Shown: one piece after another, positions 16,447 to 26,580 of the stretch
How positions within the stretch are numbered: the first letter of the stretch is position 1
How the letters are laid out: every line of letters starts with the position of its first letter
Source of the DNA: JAVVHH01 sp964657565
GTDB taxonomy: Bacteria; Pseudomonadota; Alphaproteobacteria; Acetobacterales; Acetobacteraceae
Reading direction: 5' to 3'
DNA length: 64,000 bases
NCBI GenBank assembly: GCA_964657565.1
Contig: CAZZVQ010000006.1
Location: 20,768-84,767, forward strand
The notes under the pieces: model-generated
The model's database searches: none
What the model was told of the DNA's origin: nothing
What the model saw: only the letters and a program-made list of their open reading frames with translations
Position numbers and translations under genes: made by a program

Positions 16447-16793
16447 TCAGGAGGACGGCGCTTGCATCAGCTGCGCGAAGGCTGCCAGTTCGGCCGCGTT
16501 CAGGTCGAAGACGGCTTCATAGACCAGGCCACCCTGGGTCCAGCCGACGGCATTGTAGGTTTCGCGGCGGCTAAAACCGTCGCACCAATGGCGGACACGA
16601 GGCTGGCCGGCGCGGCATAGCGGGTCAAGCCGGTGCGCAGCCGGGTCCACAACGCGGTCAAATCGGTCCGCAGCGTGGAGCAATCGGGGCAGATGCGGAG
16701 GTGATCGGACATACCCGCCGCCTCGGCCGCGTCCAACTCGCCGTCGAGTTCGGCTTGGAGCAGGAGGTGCATCGTCTCGCAGTCGGCGCTCAT
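16447..16793 (-). pseudogene. Anti-sigma factor remnant, frameshifted and lacking membrane segment
   Basis: The gene starts with an ATGA overlap with the ECF sigma gene. Its first ~75 codons encode a zinc-type anti-sigma domain (MHLLLQAELDGELDAAEAAG, then HLRICPDC as the HxxxCxxC motif). This frame ends at 16500 after 97 codons. The expected C-terminal end of such proteins, YNAVGWTQGGLVYEAV followed by FDLNAAELAAFAQLM, is encoded immediately downstream in another frame, running to 16447. The transmembrane and most of the periplasmic part, normally more than 100 residues, is missing. What is visible is therefore a deletion plus a frameshift. A 97-residue soluble product could still be made and bind sigma. 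Confidence 0.65.
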
Positions 16794-17281
16794 CCCTCGA
16801 CGTCCAGCAACGCCCGGCGCGCGCGCCAGAGCCGGGACATGACGGTGCCGATCGGGGCGCCGGTGATCTGCGCGATTTCCTTGTAGCTCAACTCCTCCAG
16901 TTCCCTCAGCACCAGGCACTCCCGCAACTCGCCTGGCAGCGCGGCCATCGCGACAGTCAGATGGCGTAGCCCATCGCTGCGTTCCAGGGCAGACAACGGA
17001 TCGTCAGCGGGGTCGACGGGCTCCGCGGTGGCTTGCGCAGGATATGGACCGGATTGGGTGCGGCGGGTGGCCAGCGCGGCGAAGGCGGCGTTGCGGACGA
17101 TTTGCAGCAGCCAGGCCTTGGCGTCGCCACGGAGCCCGGCGTGGTACCGCAGCGCGCGCAGCATCGCCTCTTGAACGACATCCTGCGCGAGATCCGGGTC
17201 ACGGACGAGCCAGCGGGCCACATTGTAGGCAGCGTCGAGATGCGGGAGGACATCTCGCTCGAACTCTGAAGGCAACGGCAC
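16790..17281 (-). CDS. ECF RNA polymerase sigma factor
   Basis: The 163-residue protein has sigma region 2 (YNVARWLVRDPDLAQDVVQEAMLRALRY) and region 4 (LPGELRECLVLRELEELSYKEIAQ, then GAPIGTVMSRLWRARRAL). It would direct RNA polymerase to a small regulon, usually cell-envelope or stress genes. The start is taken as GTG 17281 (VPLPSEFERDVLPHLDAAYN), since no ATG is available in frame at the right place; the frame stays open further upstream. The stop overlaps the anti-sigma start, as usual for such pairs. Because the anti-sigma is damaged, its regulation may be unusual. Confidence 0.88.
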   Translation of the reverse strand: MPLPSEFERDVLPHLDAAYNVARWLVRDPDLAQDVVQEAMLRALRYHAGLRGDAKAWLLQIVRNAAFAALATRRTQSGPYPAQATAEPVDPADDPLSALERSDGLRHLTVAMAALPGELRECLVLRELEELSYKEIAQITGAPIGTVMSRLWRARRALLDVEG

Positions 17282-17345
17282 TCTCGTCGGTGGCGTCTCA
17301 GCATACGAAAGTGCCGCCGGTGTGAATAGGTTCGGATCGGTGACG

Positions 17346-19169
17346 TCACGAGCCCATGGCAGGGCCTCGGCGGCGCGAGAAAGCCAAAATGGCCAGTGTC
17401 GGCAGAACGAGGATCGCGAGCGGGGGCGGCTCGCCGACGTCGAAGGACTCGAGCGAAGCACCAACGGGGATGACGAACGGGTCGGCGCTGCCGAGCGGCG
17501 GACCGGTGTAGCCGAGTGCAGCCAGGGAGGCGAGTTGAGTCGCGTCGGTGGTCGACGGGGTGGTGGCGATCGGCTGGTAGGTGAGGGAGTCGGCGCCGCT
17601 GAGGTAGGTCGTCCGGCGGCCGTCTGGGATGTAGGGGCTGGTGACGAGACCAGGCGAAAGCTCGATGCAGAGCGGCAGCCGACCACCCGGCGCCTGTTCG
17701 AGACATACGTTGTTGTCGACGATGTCGTAGAAGCTGCCGTCTCCGTTATCGAAGGGGCCGACGGAATCGTAGACGCTCGACGCGCAGACGCCGTAGCTCG
17801 GGAACTCCGGCACGCCGTAATTGCCGGTTTGGCAGCCGGAGAGGTCGAAGGTGATCGGAGAGGCGGTGATGGACGACAGCCGCTCGGTGAACGTGCTGTC
17901 GAACAGGCTGATGCGGCCGAGATCGCTGCTGGCGAGGGTGGTGTCGATCAGCGGGCCGAGGCTCAGGCCGGCGATGTTCACGCCGAGGGCTTTGACGTCG
18001 AGATTGCCGCCGACGACGAGGTCGGTTTCGTTATGGACGACGCCGTCGAGGTTGATGATGGGCAGGTAGCTGAGCTTGGACACGTCCCCGGGCCGGAAGG
18101 TGACGTTGTCGCCGAAGTTGAAGTCGATCTGCGAGGTCAGCGCGCCGTCGACGCCGTTGACCACCGGGATGACGGGGGAGGAGAACAGGTAGGTGCCGCT
18201 GACCTTGGGGGTGACGCTGATGGTTTGCTGCACGTCGAGCGCGGTGCCGGCATTGGCCTGCAGGAGGTTGTAGCCGAACGGGCCGAGGTTGCCGGCGAGC
18301 GGGAAGGGGAAGCCGATCGCGTCGGCGGCGATCTGGGCGATGTTGGCGTTCACGCTGGCGATGTTGTCGCGCTTGGTCGAGGTCAGCGTGGTGCCGTTGA
18401 AGCCACCCGGGGTGGTTTGCGATGAGCTGTCGAGGTTGGGGATGTCGAAGCTGGCGTTGAGCAGGCCCCCGAGCGCGCTGACGGATTGGTTGGCGCTGAC
18501 GGTGGTGCCCAGCACGGTGACCTGGTGGTCGTTGTTGACGTTCACGCTGGCGATCGATTGCGAATAGTCGAAGCCGAGCGGGCCGAGCGCCGGTCCATAG
18601 CAGACGACGACACAGGCCTTGGCGCCGGCGAAGGCGCTGACGCTGGCTTCGAGACCGAGGGTGGCCTGCGCGGTTGGGCCGGTCACCTGCAGGCTGGGAA
18701 GGCGGACCACGGCGGCGCCGTTCGGGGTGGTCGGGACGGCGAGGCCGCCGGCGAGGGTTGTGAAGGACGAGCCGATGGTCAGGGTCTGCACCTGCTGGGT
18801 CGGGCTGGACGACGGGGTGGTGAAGGTGGCGCGGCCTGGCAGTTGGATGTCGAAGGTGCCGCTGTTGACCTTCAGGCTATAATCGACGCCGAGCTTGCCG
18901 CTGGTCTTGGCGCCGATCTCGGCCCCGAACGAGGCGCAGATCCCGAACACGCAGGTCTCGTCGATGCCGCCGATGGTCTTGCCGATATCCCACGACGTGC
19001 CGATGAAGCGTTGGCCGGTATCGACGGTGAACCCGGCGCCACCGGCCCAGATGCTGCGGTCCTGGGCGGTGAAGAAGGCGTCGTCGGTGAACGTCGCCGC
19101 GTGGGCTGGCGCCGAGAGCAGGGGAATGAGGCCAAGCCCTGCTAACCGACCCAGTGTCTTTTTGCGCAT
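17346..19169 (-). CDS. Exported protein with PEP-CTERM-like C-terminal sorting signal
   Basis: The 607-residue protein has a Sec signal peptide (MRKKTLGRLAGLGLIPLLSAPAHA), a long beta-rich, Asn/Ser/Thr/Gly-rich body with several Cys residues (for example CVFGIC, CVVVC), and a C-terminus reading GEPPPLAILVLPTLAILAFSRRRG. A Pro-rich turn, a hydrophobic span and an Arg cluster at the extreme C-terminus are the layout of PEP-CTERM signals processed by exosortase, although the motif is a variant (EPPP). PEP-CTERM proteins are surface or exopolysaccharide-associated. No exosortase gene lies in this window. It lies upstream of the ECF sigma gene on the same strand, 64 bp away. Confidence 0.7.
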   Translation of the reverse strand: MRKKTLGRLAGLGLIPLLSAPAHAATFTDDAFFTAQDRSIWAGGAGFTVDTGQRFIGTSWDIGKTIGGIDETCVFGICASFGAEIGAKTSGKLGVDYSLKVNSGTFDIQLPGRATFTTPSSSPTQQVQTLTIGSSFTTLAGGLAVPTTPNGAAVVRLPSLQVTGPTAQATLGLEASVSAFAGAKACVVVCYGPALGPLGFDYSQSIASVNVNNDHQVTVLGTTVSANQSVSALGGLLNASFDIPNLDSSSQTTPGGFNGTTLTSTKRDNIASVNANIAQIAADAIGFPFPLAGNLGPFGYNLLQANAGTALDVQQTISVTPKVSGTYLFSSPVIPVVNGVDGALTSQIDFNFGDNVTFRPGDVSKLSYLPIINLDGVVHNETDLVVGGNLDVKALGVNIAGLSLGPLIDTTLASSDLGRISLFDSTFTERLSSITASPITFDLSGCQTGNYGVPEFPSYGVCASSVYDSVGPFDNGDGSFYDIVDNNVCLEQAPGGRLPLCIELSPGLVTSPYIPDGRRTTYLSGADSLTYQPIATTPSTTDATQLASLAALGYTGPPLGSADPFVIPVGASLESFDVGEPPPLAILVLPTLAILAFSRRRGPAMGS

Positions 19170-19171
19170 AC

Positions 19172-19205
19172 GATCAAACTCTCACGACTGTGTGAGGGAG
19201 TGATC
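19172..19205 (-). promoter_or_regulatory. Imperfect inverted repeat in leader of the PEP-CTERM-like gene
   Basis: Arms at 19172-19185 and 19192-19205 match at 11 of 14 positions around a 6-nt loop (GACTGT on the plus strand). The repeat ends 3 bp before the ATG at 19169 and contains the GAGAG that would serve as Shine-Dalgarno. It could be an operator or an mRNA hairpin limiting translation. Confidence 0.4.
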
Positions 19206-19296
19206 AATCGGATCGCGGATTTATTCCATAACACGGATAATTTTTTGTGATACCACGACCCGGTTTGCTGATCCGGGCCGGGGCCAGGCTCATCGG

Positions 19297-21243
<1,947 letters not shown>

Positions 21244-21298
21244 CGGCGAAACTCCTCAGATACGTCCGGCTGGCGGGCCGGATGACTATTCCCACGGA

Positions 21299-23059
21299 CT
21301 ATTCAGTGTCGAACAGGTCGTTCAGGTCCATTTCGGCCTGGCGGAGGGCCACGACCCGGTCTTGATTGGCCTTGCTGAACTCGTTCTCCAAGGCCTGCCG
21401 CGCATACGCGACCTCTTCCTGCAGGTGCGACGGACCGGTCAGCAGCCCGTAGAAATGCCACCACGTCTTTTGAACCTCGACCGGCATGGCATGCGCGAGC
21501 GCGTGGTCCGGGAGATCCTGAGCGGTTGCCGACAGCACGCGGGAAGCCTCTCCGTTCACACCAGAGTGTGTCAGGTGGGCAAGGAGGCTGGCCGAGTCAA
21601 GCGCATCATCGTGCGCGAATGCGCTCAATTCATTGCGTAGTGTCTCGAAGTCGGCGGGCAGCGGGATGCGGTGGAGCGCGTCGTCGAGCGGGGCGATCAA
21701 CTCGGGATGGCGCAGGAGCAGGGCGAGCAGGATCATCGCGCGACGCTCGGCGATGGCGTCGCCGGTGGGCGCGATGCGGGTGCGCTTGGGCGGCGGCGGC
21801 TTGCGATTGCCGCGCGATTTGAACACGCGGTCGAGCAGGGCGGAGCGGAATTCGCCGGCCAGGATGCGGTCGGGGATGGATTTGGCCGCCGCTTCGAGGC
21901 GGACGCGGAGGGCGGCGCGCTGCTCCGGCGTGTCGCCGACGCCGCGGGACAAAGCGGCAAACAGGGCGTCGACGAGCGGGGCGGCGTTGTCGCACACGGC
22001 GTCGAAGGCGGCCGGACCGTTCTTGCGGACGAGGCTGTCGGGGTCTTCGCCGGCCGGGAGCGCGGCGATCTTCAGGCTGAAGCCGGGTTGCAGGAGGGGG
22101 AGCGCGAGGGTCACGGCGCGCTCGGCGGCCTTCGCCCCGGCGGCGTCGCCGTCGAAGCAGAGGATGGGCTCGGGCGAGAGCCGCCAGAGTTCGGCGAGGT
22201 GGTCGTCGGTGAGCGCCGTGCCGAGGGGGGCGACGGCGCCGGTGTGGCCGGCCTGGTGGAGCGCGATGACGTCCATATAGCCCTCCGCGACGATGAGGCG
22301 TTTGTTGGCGCGGATGGCCTCTCGGGCCCGGTCGGCGGCGTAGAGGGTGCGGCGTTTGGGGAAGATCGGGCTCTCGGGGCCGTTGATATATTTGGGCTTG
22401 GCGTCGCCGAGGGCGCGGCCGCCGAAGCTGATCAGCCGGCCGCGGCGGTCGCGGATCGGGAAGATGATCCGGCCCCAGTAGAGTTCGCGCAGTTCGCCGC
22501 TTTCGGTTTCGCGCAGCAGGCCGGCTTCGAGTGCGCGCGCCGGGTCGACGCCGAGGGCGCGGAGCTCGGCGGTGAGGCTGCCGCGCCCGTCGCCGCTCCA
22601 GCCGATGCCGAATTGCTCGATGGTGGCGTCGGACAGGCCGCGGGTGCGGAGGTAGGTGACCGCGGCGGCGCCTTCGGGGGCGCGCAGGCGGCGGAGGAAG
22701 CTGGTCTGGGCGTGTTCGAGGATATCGGAGAGGTCGAGCCGCTTCTGCTCGGCGCGGGCCTGGGCGGGGGAGGCTTTCGGCACGTCGAGGCCGGCTTCGG
22801 CGGCGAGGCTATCGACCGCCTCGGGGAAGGAGGCGCCGGAGGACTGCATCTGGAAGCTGATGGCGTCGCCGTGGACGCCGCAGCCGAAGCAGTGGAAGTG
22901 GTCGTCATAGACGTAGAAGCTGGGGGATTTCTCGCCGTGGAAGGGGCAGCAGCCCTTCCAGTTGCGGCCCGACTTGCTCAGCTTGACCCGGCGGCCGATC
23001 AGCGCCGACAGCGGCGTGCGGGCGCGGAGTTCGTCGAGGAAGTCGGGCGGCAGCGCCAT
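21299..23059 (-). CDS. dnaG: DNA primase DnaG
   Basis: The 586-residue protein has the CHC2 zinc finger at about 37-60 (CCPFHGEKSPSFYV then FHCFGCGVHGD), the DnaG catalytic core and a Toprim domain with VAEGYMDVIALHQAG and FDGDAAGAKAAERA. The C-terminal helicase-binding domain is present but less conserved. It synthesises RNA primers at the replication fork with DnaB. Its ATG overlaps the yqeY stop by one base (TGATG), so the two are translationally coupled; rpoD follows. Confidence 0.98.
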   Translation of the reverse strand: MALPPDFLDELRARTPLSALIGRRVKLSKSGRNWKGCCPFHGEKSPSFYVYDDHFHCFGCGVHGDAISFQMQSSGASFPEAVDSLAAEAGLDVPKASPAQARAEQKRLDLSDILEHAQTSFLRRLRAPEGAAAVTYLRTRGLSDATIEQFGIGWSGDGRGSLTAELRALGVDPARALEAGLLRETESGELRELYWGRIIFPIRDRRGRLISFGGRALGDAKPKYINGPESPIFPKRRTLYAADRAREAIRANKRLIVAEGYMDVIALHQAGHTGAVAPLGTALTDDHLAELWRLSPEPILCFDGDAAGAKAAERAVTLALPLLQPGFSLKIAALPAGEDPDSLVRKNGPAAFDAVCDNAAPLVDALFAALSRGVGDTPEQRAALRVRLEAAAKSIPDRILAGEFRSALLDRVFKSRGNRKPPPPKRTRIAPTGDAIAERRAMILLALLLRHPELIAPLDDALHRIPLPADFETLRNELSAFAHDDALDSASLLAHLTHSGVNGEASRVLSATAQDLPDHALAHAMPVEVQKTWWHFYGLLTGPSHLQEEVAYARQALENEFSKANQDRVVALRQAEMDLNDLFDTE

Positions 23060-23517
23060 CAGGCGGTGAGCCGGGCTTTCACCAGCGGGTTGGCCCGCGA
23101 CATGTCCAGCGCGGCGCCATGGGCCGCCTTCAGCGCGGCCATGACCTTGCCCATCTCCTTGGGAGACGTGGCGCCGGTGTCGGCGACGGCCTTGTCGACG
23201 GCGGCGGCGAGTGCGGCGTCGTCCATCTGCTGCGGCAGGAAACTCTCGATGACGGCGATCTCGGCCTCCTCCTTGGCGGCGAGCTCCGGGCGGTTGCCCT
23301 GGCGGTACAGGTCGACGGACTCGCGGCGCGACTTCACCATTCCGCGCAACGTCGCCATGACCTCATCGTCGGAGATGGCGGTGATGCCCTTCGGCCGGGC
23401 GGCGATGTCGGCGTCCTTCACCTTGGCCAGCACCATGCGCAGCGTGGAAGTGCGGGGACTGTCGCCGGCCTTCATGGAGGTTTTCAGGGCGTCGGTGAAT
23501 TGCTCGCGCAGGCTCAT
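23059..23517 (-). CDS. yqeY: YqeY / GatB_Yqey-domain protein
   Basis: A 152-residue protein starting MSLREQFTDALKTSMKAGD, with STLRMVLAKVKDADIA, ESVDLYRQGNRPELAAKEEAEIAVIESFLPQQM and the C-terminal SPKEMGKVMAALKAAHG. These are the features of the YqeY family, a stand-alone relative of the GatB C-terminal tRNA-binding domain. Its precise role is not settled. It heads the yqeY-dnaG-rpoD unit and is divergent from carA, the common order in alphaproteobacteria. Confidence 0.95.
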   Translation of the reverse strand: MSLREQFTDALKTSMKAGDSPRTSTLRMVLAKVKDADIAARPKGITAISDDEVMATLRGMVKSRRESVDLYRQGNRPELAAKEEAEIAVIESFLPQQMDDAALAAAVDKAVADTGATSPKEMGKVMAALKAAHGAALDMSRANPLVKARLTA

Positions 23518-23572
23518 GGGTGCTCCGTCATCGGTGCGGGAAAAGAGTTACCGCCAGTCTGCCATGTTGTGG

Positions 23573-23601
23573 TTGAGGTGGGAAGATTCTTCCCATATGG
23601 T
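23573..23601 (+). promoter_or_regulatory. carA promoter with a 17-bp palindromic spacer
   Basis: TTGAGG (23573-23578) and TATGGT (23596-23601) resemble -35 and -10 elements with an ideal 17-bp spacing. The spacer itself, 23579-23595, is a perfect palindrome: TGGGAAGA, a central T, TCTTCCCA. The predicted transcription start about 6-7 bp downstream falls on the carA ATG at 23608, so the message may be leaderless; no Shine-Dalgarno is seen. A protein bound at the palindrome would lie between the promoter elements. Confidence 0.6.
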
Positions 23602-23607
23602 ATGGCC

Positions 23608-24984
23608 ATGGCCAGCATCGATGACATCATTGCACGTTTGGGCGGTTCCGAGGCTGCGGCGCGGCTGACGGGAGTAGGGCTCGAGGCAATCCGTAAATGG
23701 CGACAGGCCCGCGCGGTTCCAAGCAAACATTGGCCGGCGGTGGTCGCCGCCACCGGGCTGACGTTGGCGGATCTGTCGAGCGAGGCGGGGCCGGAGGAGA
23801 TCGTGGCCGAGGACGGCGTGCCCGAAGGCGCGACCGCCGTGCTCGTGCTGGCCGATGGCGGCGTGTTCTGGGGGGCCGGCTTCGGCGCCCACACGCAAAG
23901 TTCGTCTGCTCCGAAGACAGGCGGCCGGGTCGGGGAACTGTGCTTCAACACGGGGATGACCGGGTATCAGGAGACGCTGACCGACCCGTCCTACGCCGGG
24001 CAGCTGATCACCTTCACTTTCCCGCATATCGGCAATGTCGGCACCAATATCGAGGACGCCGAGGCGACCAACGTGGCCGCGCTGGGCCTGATCGTGAAGC
24101 AAGACATCACGGACCCTTCGAATTGGCGGTCGACGGCGACGCTGGATGCCTGGCTCAAGGCGCGCGGCGTGCCGGGTCTGGCGGGGGTGGACACGCGGGC
24201 GCTGACGCTGCGGATCCGCGACGGCGGGCCGCCCACGGCGGTGCTGTGCTACCCCGCGGACGGCAAGTTCGATCTGGCGGCGCTGCGGGCGCAGGCGGCG
24301 TCGTGGCCCGGGCTGGAGGGCATGGACCTCGCCAAGCAGGTGAGCTGCACCCAAAGTTACAGCTGGACCGAGGGCACCTGGGCCTGGCCGGACCGCCATG
24401 TCGCGCTGGATCCGACGCACCATGTCGTCGCGGTGGATTACGGGGCCAAGCGCAACATCCTGCGCTGCCTGGCCGCCGCCGGCTGCAAGGTGACCGTGGT
24501 GCCGGCCGATGCGACCGCGGCCGACATCCTGCGGCACGCGCCGGACGGCGTGTTCCTCTCCAACGGACCCGGCGACCCGGCGGCGACAGGGGCCTACGCG
24601 GTGCCCGCGATCCAGGGCGTGCTCGACAAGGGCGTGCCGGTGTTCGGCATCTGCCTCGGGCACCAATTGCTGGCGCTGGCGCTGGGCGCGAAGACCTACA
24701 AGCTCGACCAGGGCCACCGCGGCGCCAACCAGCCGGTCAAGGACCTGGCAACCGGTAAGGTGGAGATCACCGCGCAAAATCATGGCTTTGCCGTCAACGA
24801 CAAGAGCCTGCCGGAGGGAGTTCGGATTACGCATACGAGCCTGTTCGACGGCAGCAACGAGGGCATCGCGTGCGACGCGAAGCGGGCGTTCAGCGTGCAA
24901 TACCATCCGGAGGCGAGCCCAGGGCCGACGGACAGCCATCATCTGTTCAAGCGATTTGTGGGAATGATGTCAGAGCATAGTTAG
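23608..24984 (+). CDS. carA: Carbamoyl-phosphate synthase small subunit with N-terminal HTH-like domain
   Basis: The last ~390 residues are a standard CarA: FNTGMTGYQETLTDPSYAGQ, GVDTRALTLRIRD, and a class I glutamine amidotransferase with FGICLGHQLLALALG (nucleophile Cys), AQNHGFAV and YHPEASPGP. It supplies ammonia from glutamine to CarB for arginine and pyrimidine synthesis. The first ~65 residues are extra: MASIDDIIARLGGSEAAARL, then GVGLEAIRKWRQARAVPSKHW, a compact Cro/YdaS-like helix-turn-helix. I recall small domains of this kind being called 'carph-isopro' in annotation databases. ATG 23602 (two codons earlier) is an alternative start. carA is divergent from yqeY. Confidence 0.95.
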   Translation: MASIDDIIARLGGSEAAARLTGVGLEAIRKWRQARAVPSKHWPAVVAATGLTLADLSSEAGPEEIVAEDGVPEGATAVLVLADGGVFWGAGFGAHTQSSSAPKTGGRVGELCFNTGMTGYQETLTDPSYAGQLITFTFPHIGNVGTNIEDAEATNVAALGLIVKQDITDPSNWRSTATLDAWLKARGVPGLAGVDTRALTLRIRDGGPPTAVLCYPADGKFDLAALRAQAASWPGLEGMDLAKQVSCTQSYSWTEGTWAWPDRHVALDPTHHVVAVDYGAKRNILRCLAAAGCKVTVVPADATAADILRHAPDGVFLSNGPGDPAATGAYAVPAIQGVLDKGVPVFGICLGHQLLALALGAKTYKLDQGHRGANQPVKDLATGKVEITAQNHGFAVNDKSLPEGVRITHTSLFDGSNEGIACDAKRAFSVQYHPEASPGPTDSHHLFKRFVGMMSEHS

Positions 24985-25128
24985 GCCAAGCTCACTCACT
25001 CATGGTCTACGCTGGTCCGCTATGGTGGCCTTACCGTCGCTGGCGCCCGAGCGGTGTGAGCAGCGCGTCGAGCCCGTCGCCGTAGCTGCCGCCGACGATG
25101 GCGAACATGCCCGGCCCACAACATCGCT

Positions 25129-26580
25129 CTACCCCAGTTTCGCCTTCAGGACGTCGTTGACGAGCGCCGGGTTGCCTTTGCCGGCCATGGCCTTCATGAC
25201 CTGGCCGACGAAGAAGCCGAACAGCTTCTCTTTCCCGCCCTTGTAGTCGGCCACCTTGTCCGGATTGGCGTCCAGCACGGCCTGCACCGCGGCATCGATG
25301 GCGCCGGTGTCGGTGACCTGCCGCAGCCCCTTCGCCTCGACGATGGCCCCCGGCGCCGCGCCGGTTTCGACCATCGCTTCGAACACCTCCTTGGCGATGC
25401 GGCCGTTGATCGTCCTGTCGGTCAGCAGGTCCACGAGCTCGCCCAGGGCGGCGGCGGAGACGGGGCTCGTCTCGATCGTCTTGCCGGTGCGGTTCAGGGC
25501 GGCGAAGAAGTCGCCCATCATCCAGTTTGCCGCCAGCTTGGCGTCGCGGCCTTTGGCGACCGTCTCATAAAAGGCGGCCGTCTCCTTCTCGGCGACCAGC
25601 ACGCCGGCGTCATAGACCGGTAGCCCATACTCGGCGACGAAGCGCGCGCGCTTGGCGTCCGGCAGCTCCGGCAAGCCGCGCTTGAGTTCCTCGACCCAGT
25701 TCTCGTCCAGCACCAGCGGCAGCAGGTCCGGGTCGGGGAAGTAGCGGTAGTCGTGCGCATCCTCCTTGGACCGCATGGACCGGGTCTCGCCGCGGGACGG
25801 GTCGAACAGCCGGGTCTCCTGCTTGACCTCGCCGCCGGCCTCCCAGATCTCGACCTGGCGCTTGGCCTCGGCCTCGATCGCCTGCATCACGAAGCGGACC
25901 GAGTTGACGTTCTTGATCTCGCAGCGGGTGCGGAACGGCTCGCCGTGCTGGCGGACCGACACGTTGACGTCGGCGCGCATGGAGCCTTCTTCCATGTTGC
26001 CGTCGCAGGTGCCGAGGTAGCGCAGGATGGTACGCATCTTGCGCAGATAGGCGCCGGCCTCCTCCGGGCTGCGCATGTCGGGCTCGCTGACGATCTCCAT
26101 CAGCGCGACGCCGGAGCGGTTGAGGTCGATGTAGCTCTTGGTCGCGTGCTGGTCGTGCAGCGACTTGCCGGCATCCTGTTCTAGGTGCAGCCGGGTCACG
26201 CCGATGCGCTTGCTGGAGCCGTCGGCGAGTTCGACGTCGACCACGCCGGCGCCGACGATCGGGTGTTCGAACTGGCTGATCTGATAGCCGGCGGGGAGGT
26301 CGGCGTAGAAGTAGTTCTTGCGGTCGAACCGGCTGACCAGGTTGATCTGCGCCTCCAGCCCCAGCCCGGTGCGCACGGCTTGGGCCACGCATTCGCGGTT
26401 CGGCACCGGCAGCATGCCGGGGAACGCGGCGTCGACGAAGCTCACCTGCGTGTTCGGCTCGGCGCCGAATTCGGTCGCCGCGCCGCTGAACAGCTTGGAC
26501 TTGCTGATGACCTGGGCATGGACCTCGAGGCCGACGACGATCTCCCAGGGGCCGGTCGAGCCCTCGATGACGTAACTCAT
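25129..26580 (-). CDS. gatB: Asp/Glu-tRNA amidotransferase subunit B
   Basis: The 483-residue protein starts MSYVIEGSTGPWEIVVGLEVHAQVISKSKLF-like (GLEVHAQ motif). It continues with GMLPVPNRECVAQAVRTGLGL, FDRKNYFYADLPAGYQISQF, DLNRSGVALMEIVSEPDM and a C-terminal YqeY-like domain ending VGQVMKAMAGKGNPALVNDVLKAKLG. With GatA and GatC it converts Glu-tRNA(Gln) and Asp-tRNA(Asn) to the amidated forms. Its start overlaps the gatA stop by 4 bp (ATGA). A much longer upstream extension of this frame is only a shadow of gatA. Confidence 0.97.
   Translation of the reverse strand: MSYVIEGSTGPWEIVVGLEVHAQVISKSKLFSGAATEFGAEPNTQVSFVDAAFPGMLPVPNRECVAQAVRTGLGLEAQINLVSRFDRKNYFYADLPAGYQISQFEHPIVGAGVVDVELADGSSKRIGVTRLHLEQDAGKSLHDQHATKSYIDLNRSGVALMEIVSEPDMRSPEEAGAYLRKMRTILRYLGTCDGNMEEGSMRADVNVSVRQHGEPFRTRCEIKNVNSVRFVMQAIEAEAKRQVEIWEAGGEVKQETRLFDPSRGETRSMRSKEDAHDYRYFPDPDLLPLVLDENWVEELKRGLPELPDAKRARFVAEYGLPVYDAGVLVAEKETAAFYETVAKGRDAKLAANWMMGDFFAALNRTGKTIETSPVSAAALGELVDLLTDRTINGRIAKEVFEAMVETGAAPGAIVEAKGLRQVTDTGAIDAAVQAVLDANPDKVADYKGGKEKLFGFFVGQVMKAMAGKGNPALVNDVLKAKLG

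Noticed and set aside
25031..25108. 25-codon minus-strand ORF (MFAIVGGSYGDGLDALLTPL...) downstream of gatB
   Set aside because: Protein-like composition, but too short, no convincing ribosome-binding site and no family that I recognise; possibly a gene remnant.
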